A stretch of 64,000 bases of DNA from Microcosmobacter sp040493455 (GCF_040493455.1 NZ_JANFDA010000001.1:434001-498000); one strand, 5' to 3'; counted from the stretch's first letter, positions 34,616 through 44,508 are shown. Translations and numbers: made by a program. The notes: generated by a model not told the origin, from the sequence alone.

Positions 34616-37600
34616 TTATAGTTCTTTTATGGTAATGTCATCATTAATATAGATGAGAATTTTCTTTACGACTTCAAAGCCCATATCCTCAAGGCAATAG
34701 GTGTATTTTTGTAACTGATCTTTATGGTGGGGAGAATGCAATCCTGTTTTGTAATCCATAATAACGACCTTTTTATTGTCTGTGAATACAAGTCGATCGG
34801 GTCTAAGTAATCCACCATCTTTCAAGAGTATATTTCTTTCATTGTATATAGTATGCTTTTCAGAATAAAAATCAGATATATCAGGATGGTTAACGATTTC
34901 TTGAATTGTCTTTTCTATTAAAGGAGCTTGTTCATTCTGAAGAACCCCTTCTCTAATGAAATTCTGAATCGCCGATGGAATATCAGACTTTGTTTTTACC
35001 AAAGCCATGAGATCGTGGATGAGGTTTCCTTTCTCAATAGCTTGCTCTTGTTTCGTATCCCATAACAGACCAGAGGATGTCACTAAATCCACTTGCAAAT
35101 CTTTTGTAGAACCCTCTGTAAGTTCAATTGCTATGGTATTAGTTATCGCTTTTGAATCTGAGTCAGATTTTCTTTCTGGATTACCAAACGAATAATCTTG
35201 TTGTATGCCGTCCCAGACTCCTATATTCAATAAATAATCAATGAGTTTGCCTGAATATGTTGTCGCCTTAGGTACTCCTTTTCTATCCACATCTTGTTTT
35301 GAAATAACATGAAGCTGCTCAATGGCTCTCGTCAGGGCGACATAAAGTAGATTGATGTTATCCAATTCAAGTTCCGCGATATGTTTGTTATAGATATGTT
35401 GTCCTTGCTCTCCGTAATATTGAACATTCTTATTAAAGTTCAATAGTGTGTGTGTAAACCCGTCATATGTTTCAGGATCTAAAGTCAACCAAGACATTGG
35501 TTCTTTTTCTCTATAAATGTCTAAATCTGCAAAGGGAAAAATAACTACAGGAAATTCTAATCCTTTCGATTTGTGTATGGTCATTACTTGCACAGCATTT
35601 TGACCTTCAGGAGCACTTATAGCCAGTTCATTTTCTTTCTTTTCGAAATAATCTAAAAACCCAGAAATATCTGCAAGAGGCTTTTCAGAAAAAGCCATTA
35701 CTGTATCTAAATAAAACAGAAGATAAGCGTTAGACGTTTCCTTTAGTTTAAAAGCTTCAATGATAGTTTCCACAACCGAATAGAGTGGTTTAAGAAATAG
35801 TTCATTAGTGTCGACAATTATACCTAGTTCTTCTAAAGCAGTAAAAAATTCGCTGTCTTGAAACGACAGGTATTTTTTAAAGAAAGAGTGCTTATGCTCT
35901 ATATTCCTACTTGATGCAATATGATATAGCACTTCGGCTTTTGCTTCATCATTATTTGGTTGAATGAGCAATCTCAAGACCGCATTGATAAAGAGAACAG
36001 ATTTAGAATTCTTTAAAAGCAATGTTTCAGAAGACGTAATAGCAATACCTTGCTCAGTTAAATAATTTGACACCGCAAGCCCTTCCCTTTTCTTTCTTAC
36101 CAACACGCAAATATCACCAAGCTCAAAACCGTTATCTAAGCATTTTTTGATGGTATTATATGTTTGCTCAGCATATAAAAGGTCTCTATCATCATCTCTT
36201 TGAATGTCCAAAAACGTCAATCCTACATACCCTTGATTTTCGATAACTGCTTTTTGATTAGCAGTTTCGTAAAGCGTTTTATAGCTGGGATCGACAAAAG
36301 CAGTTTTAGACAAATGCTCAAAGAACCCATTATTAAAGTTTATGATTTCCTGAAAGCTTCTATAATTATAATCCAGAGACTCAACCTTCTGCTCCACAAA
36401 AAATGGATTTTTGGCTTTATTGAATAGGTTTATAAACTGCTCAGCATAGCCACCTCTCCACCTGTAGATAGCTTGTTTGGCATCGCCAACCAACATTAAA
36501 GACCCCGTTTTGCCAAATTGTTCTTGCTCCAGAGCATTAGAAATTAAAGGTTGAAGGTTTGACCACTGCATTTGGGAGGTGTCTTGAAATTCGTCTATAA
36601 AATAATGCTTGAACTTTTCTCCCAAACGTTCATAAATGTAAGGTGTAGGCTGGTCTTTTATTTCTTCGGCAATTATTGAATTGAATTCCGAAATCAATAA
36701 TTTATTTTGATCGACCTTTAGGTTTTCTAGCTCTTGTTTAATGGCATTTAAGACTGAAAGCGGTGTAATATTTTTATAAATATTTTTCAGCAATAATAGC
36801 TCAAAAACTTGTGTTTTAGTCTCTAAAAAAGCAGAAGCGATTTGTGGTTGAATATCATTAATTATTGCAGCAATGTCCTCAGTAACGCGCTTGGGATATA
36901 GCACTCGGGTATCTATATCTTCCTGCCATTTTGCATTAAAGTTGAGGTCAAATTTTTTGTTCGTTAGATTATTGAAATGCTTTGGGAGATAACTACCACT
37001 AAAATCATCGAATTGTAATCCACATTCATCAATAAGCGTTAGCATATCCGAAGCAATACTTTGTATTGCAGACTCTAAATCTTTAGTGTTTTTTGAAAGT
37101 GTTTCTTTCAGGCTTTTGAAATCGTATAGGGTTTTATCGCCTAGTTGTTTCAGGTATGATAAATCGTTTTCACTAAGAAGTCTTTTGGAAATCTTATTCA
37201 AATCATAAGTGATATCCCAACTACGATCATCATCAGCTTTCTCGAGTGCAAATTCTATCAATGTTTCGCTAAGCAATTTATCATCGCCTGTTTTTTGAAT
37301 AAGGCTATCGACGGCTTCATTGAGAAGAGCTTCTTGGTCGAGTTCTACCTCAAAGTTCATAGGGAGTTTTAGGTCATAAGCAAATGTTCTTATGATTTTA
37401 TGGTTGAACTTATCTATGGTGGAGATATCAAAAGAGGCATAATTATGAAGTATGTTCTGCAAGAGTGTATTAGAACGCTCAATTAATGTTGAAGGCGATA
37501 AGCCCAGTTCCAATACCAAGCTTTCAAACATTGAATTAGAATCATTTATAACTGCATCACTTGAAAATGTTTTCAAGGTATCAATGATTCTAGATTTCAT

Positions 37601-37759
37601 TTCATTAACAGCCTTATTTGTGAATGTTAGTGCCAGAACATGCCTGAATATTCTTGGGTTTTTAGAGCTTAGTAAAACCTTAAGATAGTGCTTTACTAAA
37701 GTATATGTTTTGCCACTTCCGGCAGAGGCATCATAGATTATAAACGGAGATGAATTCAA
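34616..37759 (-). CDS. addA: AddA-like UvrD-family helicase-nuclease
   Basis: 1047 residues. Superfamily 1A helicase: Walker A DASAGSGKTYTLVKHYL (about 9-25), DEFQDTSQMQW (motif II, about 390-400), MLVGDAKQAIYRWRGG (motif III), MTIHKSKGLEFPVVIFP (motif V) and LLYVALTRA (motif VI). The C-terminal RecB-type nuclease shows LRPDRLVF and VIMDYKTG. With the AddB-like protein it forms a double-strand break resection complex. No promoter consensus was identified in the 114 bp before it. Confidence 0.93.
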   Translation of the reverse strand: MNSSPFIIYDASAGSGKTYTLVKHYLKVLLSSKNPRIFRHVLALTFTNKAVNEMKSRIIDTLKTFSSDAVINDSNSMFESLVLELGLSPSTLIERSNTLLQNILHNYASFDISTIDKFNHKIIRTFAYDLKLPMNFEVELDQEALLNEAVDSLIQKTGDDKLLSETLIEFALEKADDDRSWDITYDLNKISKRLLSENDLSYLKQLGDKTLYDFKSLKETLSKNTKDLESAIQSIASDMLTLIDECGLQFDDFSGSYLPKHFNNLTNKKFDLNFNAKWQEDIDTRVLYPKRVTEDIAAIINDIQPQIASAFLETKTQVFELLLLKNIYKNITPLSVLNAIKQELENLKVDQNKLLISEFNSIIAEEIKDQPTPYIYERLGEKFKHYFIDEFQDTSQMQWSNLQPLISNALEQEQFGKTGSLMLVGDAKQAIYRWRGGYAEQFINLFNKAKNPFFVEQKVESLDYNYRSFQEIINFNNGFFEHLSKTAFVDPSYKTLYETANQKAVIENQGYVGLTFLDIQRDDDRDLLYAEQTYNTIKKCLDNGFELGDICVLVRKKREGLAVSNYLTEQGIAITSSETLLLKNSKSVLFINAVLRLLIQPNNDEAKAEVLYHIASSRNIEHKHSFFKKYLSFQDSEFFTALEELGIIVDTNELFLKPLYSVVETIIEAFKLKETSNAYLLFYLDTVMAFSEKPLADISGFLDYFEKKENELAISAPEGQNAVQVMTIHKSKGLEFPVVIFPFADLDIYREKEPMSWLTLDPETYDGFTHTLLNFNKNVQYYGEQGQHIYNKHIAELELDNINLLYVALTRAIEQLHVISKQDVDRKGVPKATTYSGKLIDYLLNIGVWDGIQQDYSFGNPERKSDSDSKAITNTIAIELTEGSTKDLQVDLVTSSGLLWDTKQEQAIEKGNLIHDLMALVKTKSDIPSAIQNFIREGVLQNEQAPLIEKTIQEIVNHPDISDFYSEKHTIYNERNILLKDGGLLRPDRLVFTDNKKVVIMDYKTGLHSPHHKDQLQKYTYCLEDMGFEVVKKILIYINDDITIKEL

Positions 37760-37829
37760 CCCAAGAAAAATTTTATACCAAAATAAAGAAACTTAATAAC
37801 TTGTTTAAATAAATGTAGCAGCTTTATTG

Positions 37830-37837
37830 TAAATTTG
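37830..37837 (+). promoter_or_regulatory. -7 element of the superoxide dismutase gene
   Basis: TAAATTTG fits TAnnTTTG, 36 bp before the ATG at 37874. The only TTG upstream is 26 nt away, outside the usual spacing. Confidence 0.5.
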
Positions 37838-37873
37838 AAGGAATTAATTTTTAACAACTAAACATAAAATATT

Positions 37874-38482
37874 ATGGCTTTTGAATTACCAAAATTAAAA
37901 TACGCATACGATGCTTTAGAACCACATATTGATGCAAGAACTATGGAGATACATCATTCTAAACATCATGCTGGATATACCAATAAACTCAATGCTGCAA
38001 TTGCAGGTACGGACTTGGAGGGTAAGTCTATTGAAGATATCCTTACGAATTTAGACATGAGCAACTCAGGTGTGAGAAACAATGGAGGTGGATTTTATAA
38101 CCACAGCTTATTTTGGGAAGTAATGAACCCAGAAGACAGAGGTTATTTATCTGGACCGTTAAAAGATGCTATCGAAGATGCTTTTGGGTCTAAGGATGCT
38201 TTTGTTGAGGCCTTCTCCAAAGCTGCAGCTACGCAATTTGGATCTGGTTGGGCTTGGCTTTGTGTACATCCAGGAGGAAAAGTAGAAGTATGTTCTACAC
38301 CAAACCAAGATAATCCATTAATGCCAGGCGTATCTTGTGGAGGCACACCAATTTTAGGCTTAGATGTTTGGGAGCATGCTTATTATTTGAACTACCAAAA
38401 CAGACGTCCAGATTATATCGCTGCGTTCTTCAATGTTGTTAATTGGAACGAAGTAGAGCGTCGTTACGAAGCTGCGAAATAA
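37874..38482 (+). CDS. sodB: Fe/Mn superoxide dismutase
   Basis: 202 residues. It removes superoxide in the cytoplasm. Metal ligands: His in IHHSKHHAGY (first His near 27), His in GGGFYNHSLFW (about 76), and Asp and His in LGLDVWEHAYY (about 163-167). GGGFYNHSLFWE and QNRRPDY are consistent with Fe, Mn or cambialistic enzymes, so the metal is not decided. Monocistronic, with its own terminator at 38507-38551. Confidence 0.97.
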   Translation: MAFELPKLKYAYDALEPHIDARTMEIHHSKHHAGYTNKLNAAIAGTDLEGKSIEDILTNLDMSNSGVRNNGGGFYNHSLFWEVMNPEDRGYLSGPLKDAIEDAFGSKDAFVEAFSKAAATQFGSGWAWLCVHPGGKVEVCSTPNQDNPLMPGVSCGGTPILGLDVWEHAYYLNYQNRRPDYIAAFFNVVNWNEVERRYEAAK

Positions 38483-38506
38483 TTATTGGAATCAATAAAT
38501 TAAGAG

Positions 38507-38551
38507 AAGCTACTGATCACTGAGCGGAGTCGAAGTGCAGTAGCTTTTTTT
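38507..38551 (+). terminator. sod terminator built on the GAGCGGAGTCGA repeat
   Basis: Arms AAGCTACTG (38507-38515) / CAGTAGCTT, a 2-nt bulge (AT), inner arms CACT (38518-38521) / AGTG (38534-38537), loop GAGCGGAGTCGA (38522-38533), then a run of seven T. The loop is the same 12-mer found at 44461-44472. Confidence 0.85.
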
Positions 38552-38553
38552 AT

Positions 38554-39081
38554 TTAGAATCGATAACCTACTGTAATACCAATTTTGGCAACAAATTCAG
38601 AGCCTTCGTTTGCATTGAATAAGTTTCTTCCAACTCCAAAATTGAGTTCACCAGTAAACCCCTTGTTAGTCACCCATTTTCCTCCTAGACCTATACCTAG
38701 GGCAAAATCTGTTACAAAGTCATCATCTTCTAGATTAAGGAAAAGGATTTCATCTCTGTCGGATGAATTGAGCATTCCAAAACCTTCTAAGAAAAAGCCA
38801 GCGGCATATTTTTTTCCAAAATAAAAACGGTAATAAGGCGAAATGTAATATTGAATATCATCCTTGATATCTTCATCAAAAGGAATAAAGGCAGATACAC
38901 CTATTGAAGATTCTTCATTTAAAGTTCTCTCATAGCCAAAATCTACGGCTCCAATGATAAAGGATAGTGCATTAAACTTTACTTCATTATAATTTTTTGG
39001 AGCAGAATCTTCGTTATTGTCTTGTGCATTACCAAAGATCACAAAAAGACATAAAAAGGCAGATAAAATAATGTGTTTCAT
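38554..39081 (-). CDS. outer-membrane beta-barrel protein, unknown function
   Basis: 175 residues from the ATG at 39081, which starts a good signal peptide (MKHIILSAFLCLFVIFGNAQ). An upstream start at 39147 would add 22 residues in front of it and is rejected. Alternating strands (YYISPYYRFYFG, GLGGKWVTNKGFTGELNFGV) and a final aromatic (GYRF) mark a small barrel of the porin-like OMP type. It has no close function and sits convergent to the sod gene. Confidence 0.75.
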   Translation of the reverse strand: MKHIILSAFLCLFVIFGNAQDNNEDSAPKNYNEVKFNALSFIIGAVDFGYERTLNEESSIGVSAFIPFDEDIKDDIQYYISPYYRFYFGKKYAAGFFLEGFGMLNSSDRDEILFLNLEDDDFVTDFALGIGLGGKWVTNKGFTGELNFGVGRNLFNANEGSEFVAKIGITVGYRF

Positions 39082-39182
39082 AACTGTTCGATTGTTGATT
39101 GAAAATTTAGAGTGCAAAAGCACAAGAACTATACCATAGAGATACAACTATGAGAGAAAGGTTGCGTAAGAAACCTTATGAT

Positions 39183-42100
39183 TTAAAAATAAGCCTTCAA
39201 CTGCACTGTACCAGTATGGATGACTTTAGAGCTTTCGGTTTTTCTTCCGAAGTAATTCAAGTTAAGATCCAAAAACTTAGTAAGCTTCTTCTGAGCTAAT
39301 AGGCTCCACGTAAAGTTTTTTCCTGGCTGAAGCCCTTCAAGAATTTGGTAAGCTACTGGAGTATTTGGGTTTCCGGAGTATGTATTGCTAAAGAAATTGA
39401 ACTCACCATTTAAGGCTATTTTTTGAGCATTATTGTAAGTAAATGAAACGCCATAATTGTTTTGCTCCAAAGACTCAAGGTCTCCAATTGCATTTTCTTT
39501 TGAAGTGAATTTATAGAAAACATCAAAACGAGCGTTTTCATTAAATAGATAGGATAGCTTTGGCTCGAAACGCAGTTCATCTAGTTCAAAATTCCTAGAC
39601 GCAAAGTTCTCATTCAAGCTTTCATTTTTGGACGTACTACCTTCAAAATTAATGAGCCACGATTTGGCAAACTTATGGTTAAAGTTTATTTGATGGCTAG
39701 TTAGCTTGTTCTCAATACTGCCAATAGAAAGTAAACTTCGGTTAGTATTACCAAGATAAGTGTAAGATGTTGTGTAGCGTTGTTTGCCTCTGTTATAGAA
39801 TAGTACATTACGGATACTTCTGTTTAAACCAAGTTCGTTCTCTTCATCTTCCGAAAAAGGGTTAAGGTCAAAATCATTGCCATCGCGCCTCAATTTTTTA
39901 TCAATCAAAAATGAGGTTTGATTATAAAAATGCGACCAGAACTTTTTTGATTTGCTTTCAGATGAAGACCATTGCTGTGGGTTTAAAGTAAGCGATTGGC
40001 TAAGTCGATTCTGGTGTGTCTTTACAAAGACCTGGTTAGGTAGCAAAACTCTAATGTAGTTACCTTCATCTGCGAACTGTGCCAATTCAAATTCATCGAG
40101 TTCCTGTATACCATTATTATTGTAATCGATCCAGGTATAAGCGCCTTGCCCAGGTTCTACTTCTACATAGGTAAAGTCTTGCTGAGGTAGAGTTCCAGAG
40201 TTGGTTTCAAATACGGTGTTCCAAAGCACAATATTGTTAAATAATTTCTGATTGTAAGATAGTCTTGAGTTAAGCGATTGTTCATCTTCAATAGATTCGT
40301 CTTCATTTTTCAAATTCCTAAAATTCACAAACAACTCTAGTCTTGTTTTTTCATTTTGAATTAACCTCGATTTTAGATAGTAAGTGTTCGATGTATTTAC
40401 GCGTTCCAAGGCATTGTTGCGCAAGCTATCATTGACTCTAAATTTATAACCAACTTCTGCAAATACAGCAGTGCTATCACCTACACCAGTAAATACCTCA
40501 TAAGAAGTGAATTTCTGGCTCAGGTTTGTTAGTTCTTCCGTTTCTAAAGTGGTCTGTTCATTGTCTTCCAGAGCAACTTTGGCGCCAACCCATTGTTTCC
40601 CAAATCCGTAAACAGCTCTATTGAACGATCTTAAAAAAGTAGATTCGGTCAATGTGCTTTTATTGTTCAGGATGCTTGAGTTTGTGAACAACTCAAGATT
40701 GTTAAACCTAAGGCTTGCAAAGAGATTGTGACGATTGCCGTTGAAATTTTCTGAAAAGTTGAGATGTTCAAAAGTATAGTTGGCAAGCCCTTTTTTAGAG
40801 TGAAGCACATTAACTCCAGAAGCTAATAGAATCTGGTTGCCAAGAGGGTCATCCAAGTTCCAGTCTCTATTAAACTCTGCTCTGTACAAACGTTGCACAG
40901 TTCTGAAATTCTTTTGAATATAATCTGCATCTGCAAATACAGAAAGATTCCAGAGGCTATCAGATTTTATGAGTTGTTGATTGATTTTCAGTTTAGAAGC
41001 AAAACCATCATTGTCATCATCATCAATGCTTGAAAATAGGTTGAGGTCATTTTTACTTCCGGCAACTTCGAAGTAAATATCTGTTTTTTCCGAAGGTTTA
41101 TAAGTACCGTTTAGCACAGCAACTTGCAATTTCACTGGAGCAATTAGCTGAACAATTGGCTCATAATTTCCTTGCGGGACTCCATTGACTGGAGGTACAA
41201 ACTCAAAGATATTACTAACAGCATTAGTATTGCTTAGGATATAATTTCCTTGATTATCTCCGACTAGTGTAAAACGTACACTAAACAATTCATCCTCAGG
41301 ATTATTAGAAAACACAAAGGCCTCTATACCGTCAATGATTTCCTTTCGATATAGAATTCTGTTTTCAGAAAAGACCTCAGGAGTTTCAGAAGGTGCTACC
41401 ATTAAGCTTCTGTCATCTCCAGCATCGGCCAAAATTTGGGTTTGCTCAGTAGACAAATTCTGTTGAAGCGGCTGGTTTTTTGCATCATTTTCAGAATATA
41501 CAGAAACATTCATTTTTAGCTTGTCACTTTGATAGGCTGCACCACCAAAAACTGTAAAACGAGAGTAATTACGTTCACTAAACTGATAATCTACAGTGAT
41601 ACGCATTTCAGAAGTAATCGGAAAAGTAGAGTTGAAAATAATCTCACCAGCGTTATAATCGATAATATAATCCTTGTTTTCTCCACGTTCTACAGGAACG
41701 CCATTTACGTAAACCGTTTCACTACCAGAAACAATCAGTACAAACAATTCATTGTTGGGACCTCTAAGCTTATATGGACCTTGATTTCCTTCTTTAGCTG
41801 TAAATCTACTTGTTGTAAACTGTCCTCTAACTAACGCACCAGAAGCAAACACATTGGTTTTTTCACTGAGGTTTACATCTACCAAAAGCCCTTGCACACG
41901 TTTTGTGAAATTATTGAAATAGGCATTAGTATTGATGAGGTCAATATCTCCAGCTCTAATACGCCATTTATCACTAAACAGTTCGATAAAAACTTGGTCA
42001 AACTCATCCAAACGCTGCGAATAACCACTTTCCTGTAACGGAATATTGGCATCTTGAATGGATGCTCTTAAAGAAACTTTATCACTTAGTTTTCCAGAAA

Positions 42101-42587
42101 TTTGAAGGTCGAGCTCACTATTGAGTACAGAGTTTTGATTGTTTCCAATAGTAATTCCTCGGGAAATACTTCCAGAAGTATTCAACCCGTCAAAAGGTGT
42201 GAAGTTTCGTTCCTTGGTGGACTGATTGAGTTTATACAGTCGTTGAAGATTATCAGTATTATCTACAATAATATTCTCATCGAGTTGCTTATAGGTTTTA
42301 GTTACAAAGTCAGGATACTTCAAGTATTCAATAATAATCGAATCGGTTTCTACAGGCTTTTTGAAGGTAAGCAATGCCTTAGCAAAATCAATAGTATAGA
42401 AAGTACTGTCTATTATGACATTGTTTTTTGTTTTCAGAATAAATTTTGCAGAATTGATGCTTACAGAATCCACACGAATAGAATCTTTGACAGCTACTTT
42501 TTTGGTTTTATAATTAGAAGATGTCTCTTGTGCAAATACACAAAAAGGTAACAAAAGACATAGAAAACGGATAATGTTTTGCATCAA
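39183..42587 (-). CDS. large outer-membrane beta-barrel protein with a SprA-like motif
   Basis: 1134 residues with a signal peptide (MMQNIIRFLCLLLPFCVFAQ). The N-terminal 300 residues hold TSGSISRGITIGNNQN and VSLRASIQDAN. A stretch at about 295-325 reads VYVNGVPVERGENKDYIIDY followed by NAGEIIF, a pattern I know from the SprA (T9SS) barrel family. The rest is strand-rich with aromatic girdles and ends in a terminal Phe (VQLKAYF). I infer a large outer-membrane barrel. SprA itself is about twice as long, so this is at best a relative. Function unknown. Confidence 0.7.
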   Translation of the reverse strand: MMQNIIRFLCLLLPFCVFAQETSSNYKTKKVAVKDSIRVDSVSINSAKFILKTKNNVIIDSTFYTIDFAKALLTFKKPVETDSIIIEYLKYPDFVTKTYKQLDENIIVDNTDNLQRLYKLNQSTKERNFTPFDGLNTSGSISRGITIGNNQNSVLNSELDLQISGKLSDKVSLRASIQDANIPLQESGYSQRLDEFDQVFIELFSDKWRIRAGDIDLINTNAYFNNFTKRVQGLLVDVNLSEKTNVFASGALVRGQFTTSRFTAKEGNQGPYKLRGPNNELFVLIVSGSETVYVNGVPVERGENKDYIIDYNAGEIIFNSTFPITSEMRITVDYQFSERNYSRFTVFGGAAYQSDKLKMNVSVYSENDAKNQPLQQNLSTEQTQILADAGDDRSLMVAPSETPEVFSENRILYRKEIIDGIEAFVFSNNPEDELFSVRFTLVGDNQGNYILSNTNAVSNIFEFVPPVNGVPQGNYEPIVQLIAPVKLQVAVLNGTYKPSEKTDIYFEVAGSKNDLNLFSSIDDDDNDGFASKLKINQQLIKSDSLWNLSVFADADYIQKNFRTVQRLYRAEFNRDWNLDDPLGNQILLASGVNVLHSKKGLANYTFEHLNFSENFNGNRHNLFASLRFNNLELFTNSSILNNKSTLTESTFLRSFNRAVYGFGKQWVGAKVALEDNEQTTLETEELTNLSQKFTSYEVFTGVGDSTAVFAEVGYKFRVNDSLRNNALERVNTSNTYYLKSRLIQNEKTRLELFVNFRNLKNEDESIEDEQSLNSRLSYNQKLFNNIVLWNTVFETNSGTLPQQDFTYVEVEPGQGAYTWIDYNNNGIQELDEFELAQFADEGNYIRVLLPNQVFVKTHQNRLSQSLTLNPQQWSSSESKSKKFWSHFYNQTSFLIDKKLRRDGNDFDLNPFSEDEENELGLNRSIRNVLFYNRGKQRYTTSYTYLGNTNRSLLSIGSIENKLTSHQINFNHKFAKSWLINFEGSTSKNESLNENFASRNFELDELRFEPKLSYLFNENARFDVFYKFTSKENAIGDLESLEQNNYGVSFTYNNAQKIALNGEFNFFSNTYSGNPNTPVAYQILEGLQPGKNFTWSLLAQKKLTKFLDLNLNYFGRKTESSKVIHTGTVQLKAYF

Positions 42588-42695
42588 ATAATAAAACTCA
42601 CTAAAACCAAAAATAGTATGGCGTTAAAAGCGCCATAAAAAGTAGTGTAAAAGTACAGTATTATTTATTTTAGCTGAAATATCCAAAGATTATAG

Positions 42696-43457
42696 ATGAA
42701 GATTATCTCCTATAATGTCAACGGCATCAGAGCTGCACTAAACAAAGGCTTTATCGATTGGTTGACATCAGCAAACCCAGACGTAATTTGTCTGCAAGAA
42801 ATCAAAGCATTAAAAGAACAAGTAGACGTTTCACTTTTTGAAGCAGCAGGCTACAATTATCATTACTGGTTTAGCGCACAGAAAAAAGGTTACAGTGGTG
42901 TAGCAATACTATGTAAAACAGAGCCAGATCATGTAGAATATGGCACAGGAATAGAAGCGATGGATTTTGAAGGTAGAAACCTCCGTGTAGATTATGGCGA
43001 TTTGTCCATAATGAGCATGTACTTGCCTTCTGGAAGTAATGATGCTCGTCTTGGTTTTAAATTCAAATATATGGATGATATCCTTGAGTATTATACAAAT
43101 TTGAGGAATGAAAGACCTAACCTTATTGTCTGTGGGGATTACAACATCTGTCATGAAGAAATCGATATCCATAATCCTAAGATGAAAGGCGTTTCTGGAT
43201 TCTTGCCCGAAGAACGAGAGTGGTTGGGGAAATTTATTGACAGCGGATTCATTGATAGTTTCAGGTATTTGCACCCTGAAAGGCAAGAATATACATGGTG
43301 GAGTTATAGAGCAAATGCCAGAGCCAATAACAAAGGTTGGCGCTTAGACTATACCATGGCGTCCAAGCCATTACAGGACAAACTAAAGCGCAGTATTATT
43401 TTGTCTGAAGCCGTGCATAGCGACCACTGTCCAATATTATTAGAAATAGAACGTTAG
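42696..43457 (+). CDS. xth: exodeoxyribonuclease III / AP endonuclease
   Basis: 253 residues. It cleaves abasic sites and removes 3' blocks in base excision repair. Family motifs: SYNVNGIRAA (4-13), CLQEIKA (metal-binding Glu), GDYNICHEEIDIHNP, WWSYRANARANNKGWRLDY and SDHCPILLEI (catalytic His). Full length (XthA about 268, ExoA about 252). 29 bp upstream of the OmpA-like lipoprotein gene. A TATGGCG / CGCCATA inverted repeat (42617-42637) lies in the 5' region. Confidence 0.96.
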   Translation: MKIISYNVNGIRAALNKGFIDWLTSANPDVICLQEIKALKEQVDVSLFEAAGYNYHYWFSAQKKGYSGVAILCKTEPDHVEYGTGIEAMDFEGRNLRVDYGDLSIMSMYLPSGSNDARLGFKFKYMDDILEYYTNLRNERPNLIVCGDYNICHEEIDIHNPKMKGVSGFLPEEREWLGKFIDSGFIDSFRYLHPERQEYTWWSYRANARANNKGWRLDYTMASKPLQDKLKRSIILSEAVHSDHCPILLEIER

Positions 43458-43486
43458 AATCAATCAACAAATTAACCTTGTAAGGC

Positions 43487-44446
43487 ATGATTAAAAAAAT
43501 TTCATTAATAGCACTAACATTAAGTTTAACTACATCCTGTGTTTCAAAAAAGATTTACACAGAGTTAGAAGATAAATATGCAAACCTAAAACGCGAGCAT
43601 AGAGCGTTGTCTGATGAGAATGATGAACTGTTAAAATCTAAGAACACATTACAAAACGATTTAGATAAATTACAGGCAGCTTATGATGAAGCAGTTAAAG
43701 AAAGAGATCAATTGCAGAACGACCTTGCTGCTTCTAAAGCAAACTTGGACAATCTAAAAGCATCTTACGAAGCTCTCGAAAAGAATAGTTCTGCAGCAAT
43801 TGCTGAGAATTCAAAAAAGAACAGAGAACTTTTAGCGCAACTCGAAGCTAAGGAGCAAGCCTTGGCGGCTGAGAATGCAAGGCTTGAAAACCTGAAAAAA
43901 GAATTGGAAAGCAGATCGAAGCGTGTTGCAGAATTAGAAAGCGTTATTGCCTCTAAAGATGCAGCGATGACTAAGTTAAAAGATGCAATCTCCAAGGCCT
44001 TAACAAACTTTGAAGGCAAAGGACTTACAGTAGAACAGCGTGATGGAAAAGTCTATGTATCTATGGAGAACAAGTTATTGTTCCAGTCTGGTAGTTGGTC
44101 AGTTGGTTCGGAGGGAAGGCAAGCCGTAAATCAGCTTGGAAGCGTATTGGCTGAGAATCCAGATATCGCTATTTTGATTGAAGGCCATACCGATAATGTA
44201 CCTTATAAAGGTAACGCACAACTAAGCGGTAACTGGGACTTATCTACTAAAAGAGCAACAGCAATCGTAAATATTCTTAGAGATAATAAAGACATCAACC
44301 CAGAAAACTTGACCGCAGCTGGTCGAGGTGAATATGCACCGGTAGCATCAAATGACACACCAGAAGGAAGAGCAAAAAACAGACGTATAGAAGTTATTTT
44401 GACTCCTAAATTAGATGAGATTTCGAAGCTGTTGAATGAGATATAG
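43487..44446 (+). CDS. OmpA-domain lipoprotein with long coiled coil
   Basis: 319 residues. Signal peptide with lipobox LTTSC (Cys at about residue 18). A long coiled coil follows (about 25-165: LEDKYANLKREHRALSDEN..., rich in Ala, Glu and Lys) and then the OmpA-like peptidoglycan-binding domain (about 185-312: LIEGHTDNVPYKG, LSTKRATAIVNIL, AGRGEYAPVASND). It should be a spacer or anchor tying the outer membrane to the wall, like Pal or other coiled-coil lipoproteins. After xth with 29 bp spacing. Confidence 0.9.
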   Translation: MIKKISLIALTLSLTTSCVSKKIYTELEDKYANLKREHRALSDENDELLKSKNTLQNDLDKLQAAYDEAVKERDQLQNDLAASKANLDNLKASYEALEKNSSAAIAENSKKNRELLAQLEAKEQALAAENARLENLKKELESRSKRVAELESVIASKDAAMTKLKDAISKALTNFEGKGLTVEQRDGKVYVSMENKLLFQSGSWSVGSEGRQAVNQLGSVLAENPDIAILIEGHTDNVPYKGNAQLSGNWDLSTKRATAIVNILRDNKDINPENLTAAGRGEYAPVASNDTPEGRAKNRRIEVILTPKLDEISKLLNEI

Positions 44447-44454
44447 TAGAACTA

Positions 44455-44508
44455 TTCGCTGAGCGGAGTCGAAGCGAAATTAAAACAAGATTCCCGCTTT
44501 CGCAGGAA
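44455..44508. repeat. two repeat-type hairpins before the aldo/keto reductase gene
   Basis: First hairpin: TTCGCT / AGCGAA arms around the 12-mer GAGCGGAGTCGA (44455-44478). Second hairpin: TTCCCGC / GCAGGAA arms with one mismatch (44491-44508), ending 6 bp before the ATG at 44515. Both resemble short interspersed repeats of flavobacterial genomes. The 12-mer with different arms recurs in the sod terminator. Confidence 0.6.

Noticed and set aside
42102..42551. A 149-codon plus-strand frame inside the large barrel gene
   Set aside because: Complement of a well-supported 1134-residue coding region. The translation is rich in Ile, Tyr and Arg with no domain.
42617..42637. TATGGCG / CGCCATA inverted repeat as a terminator of the barrel gene
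   Set aside because: It lies upstream of the start of the minus-strand barrel gene and has no T-run. At most a regulatory hairpin before xth.
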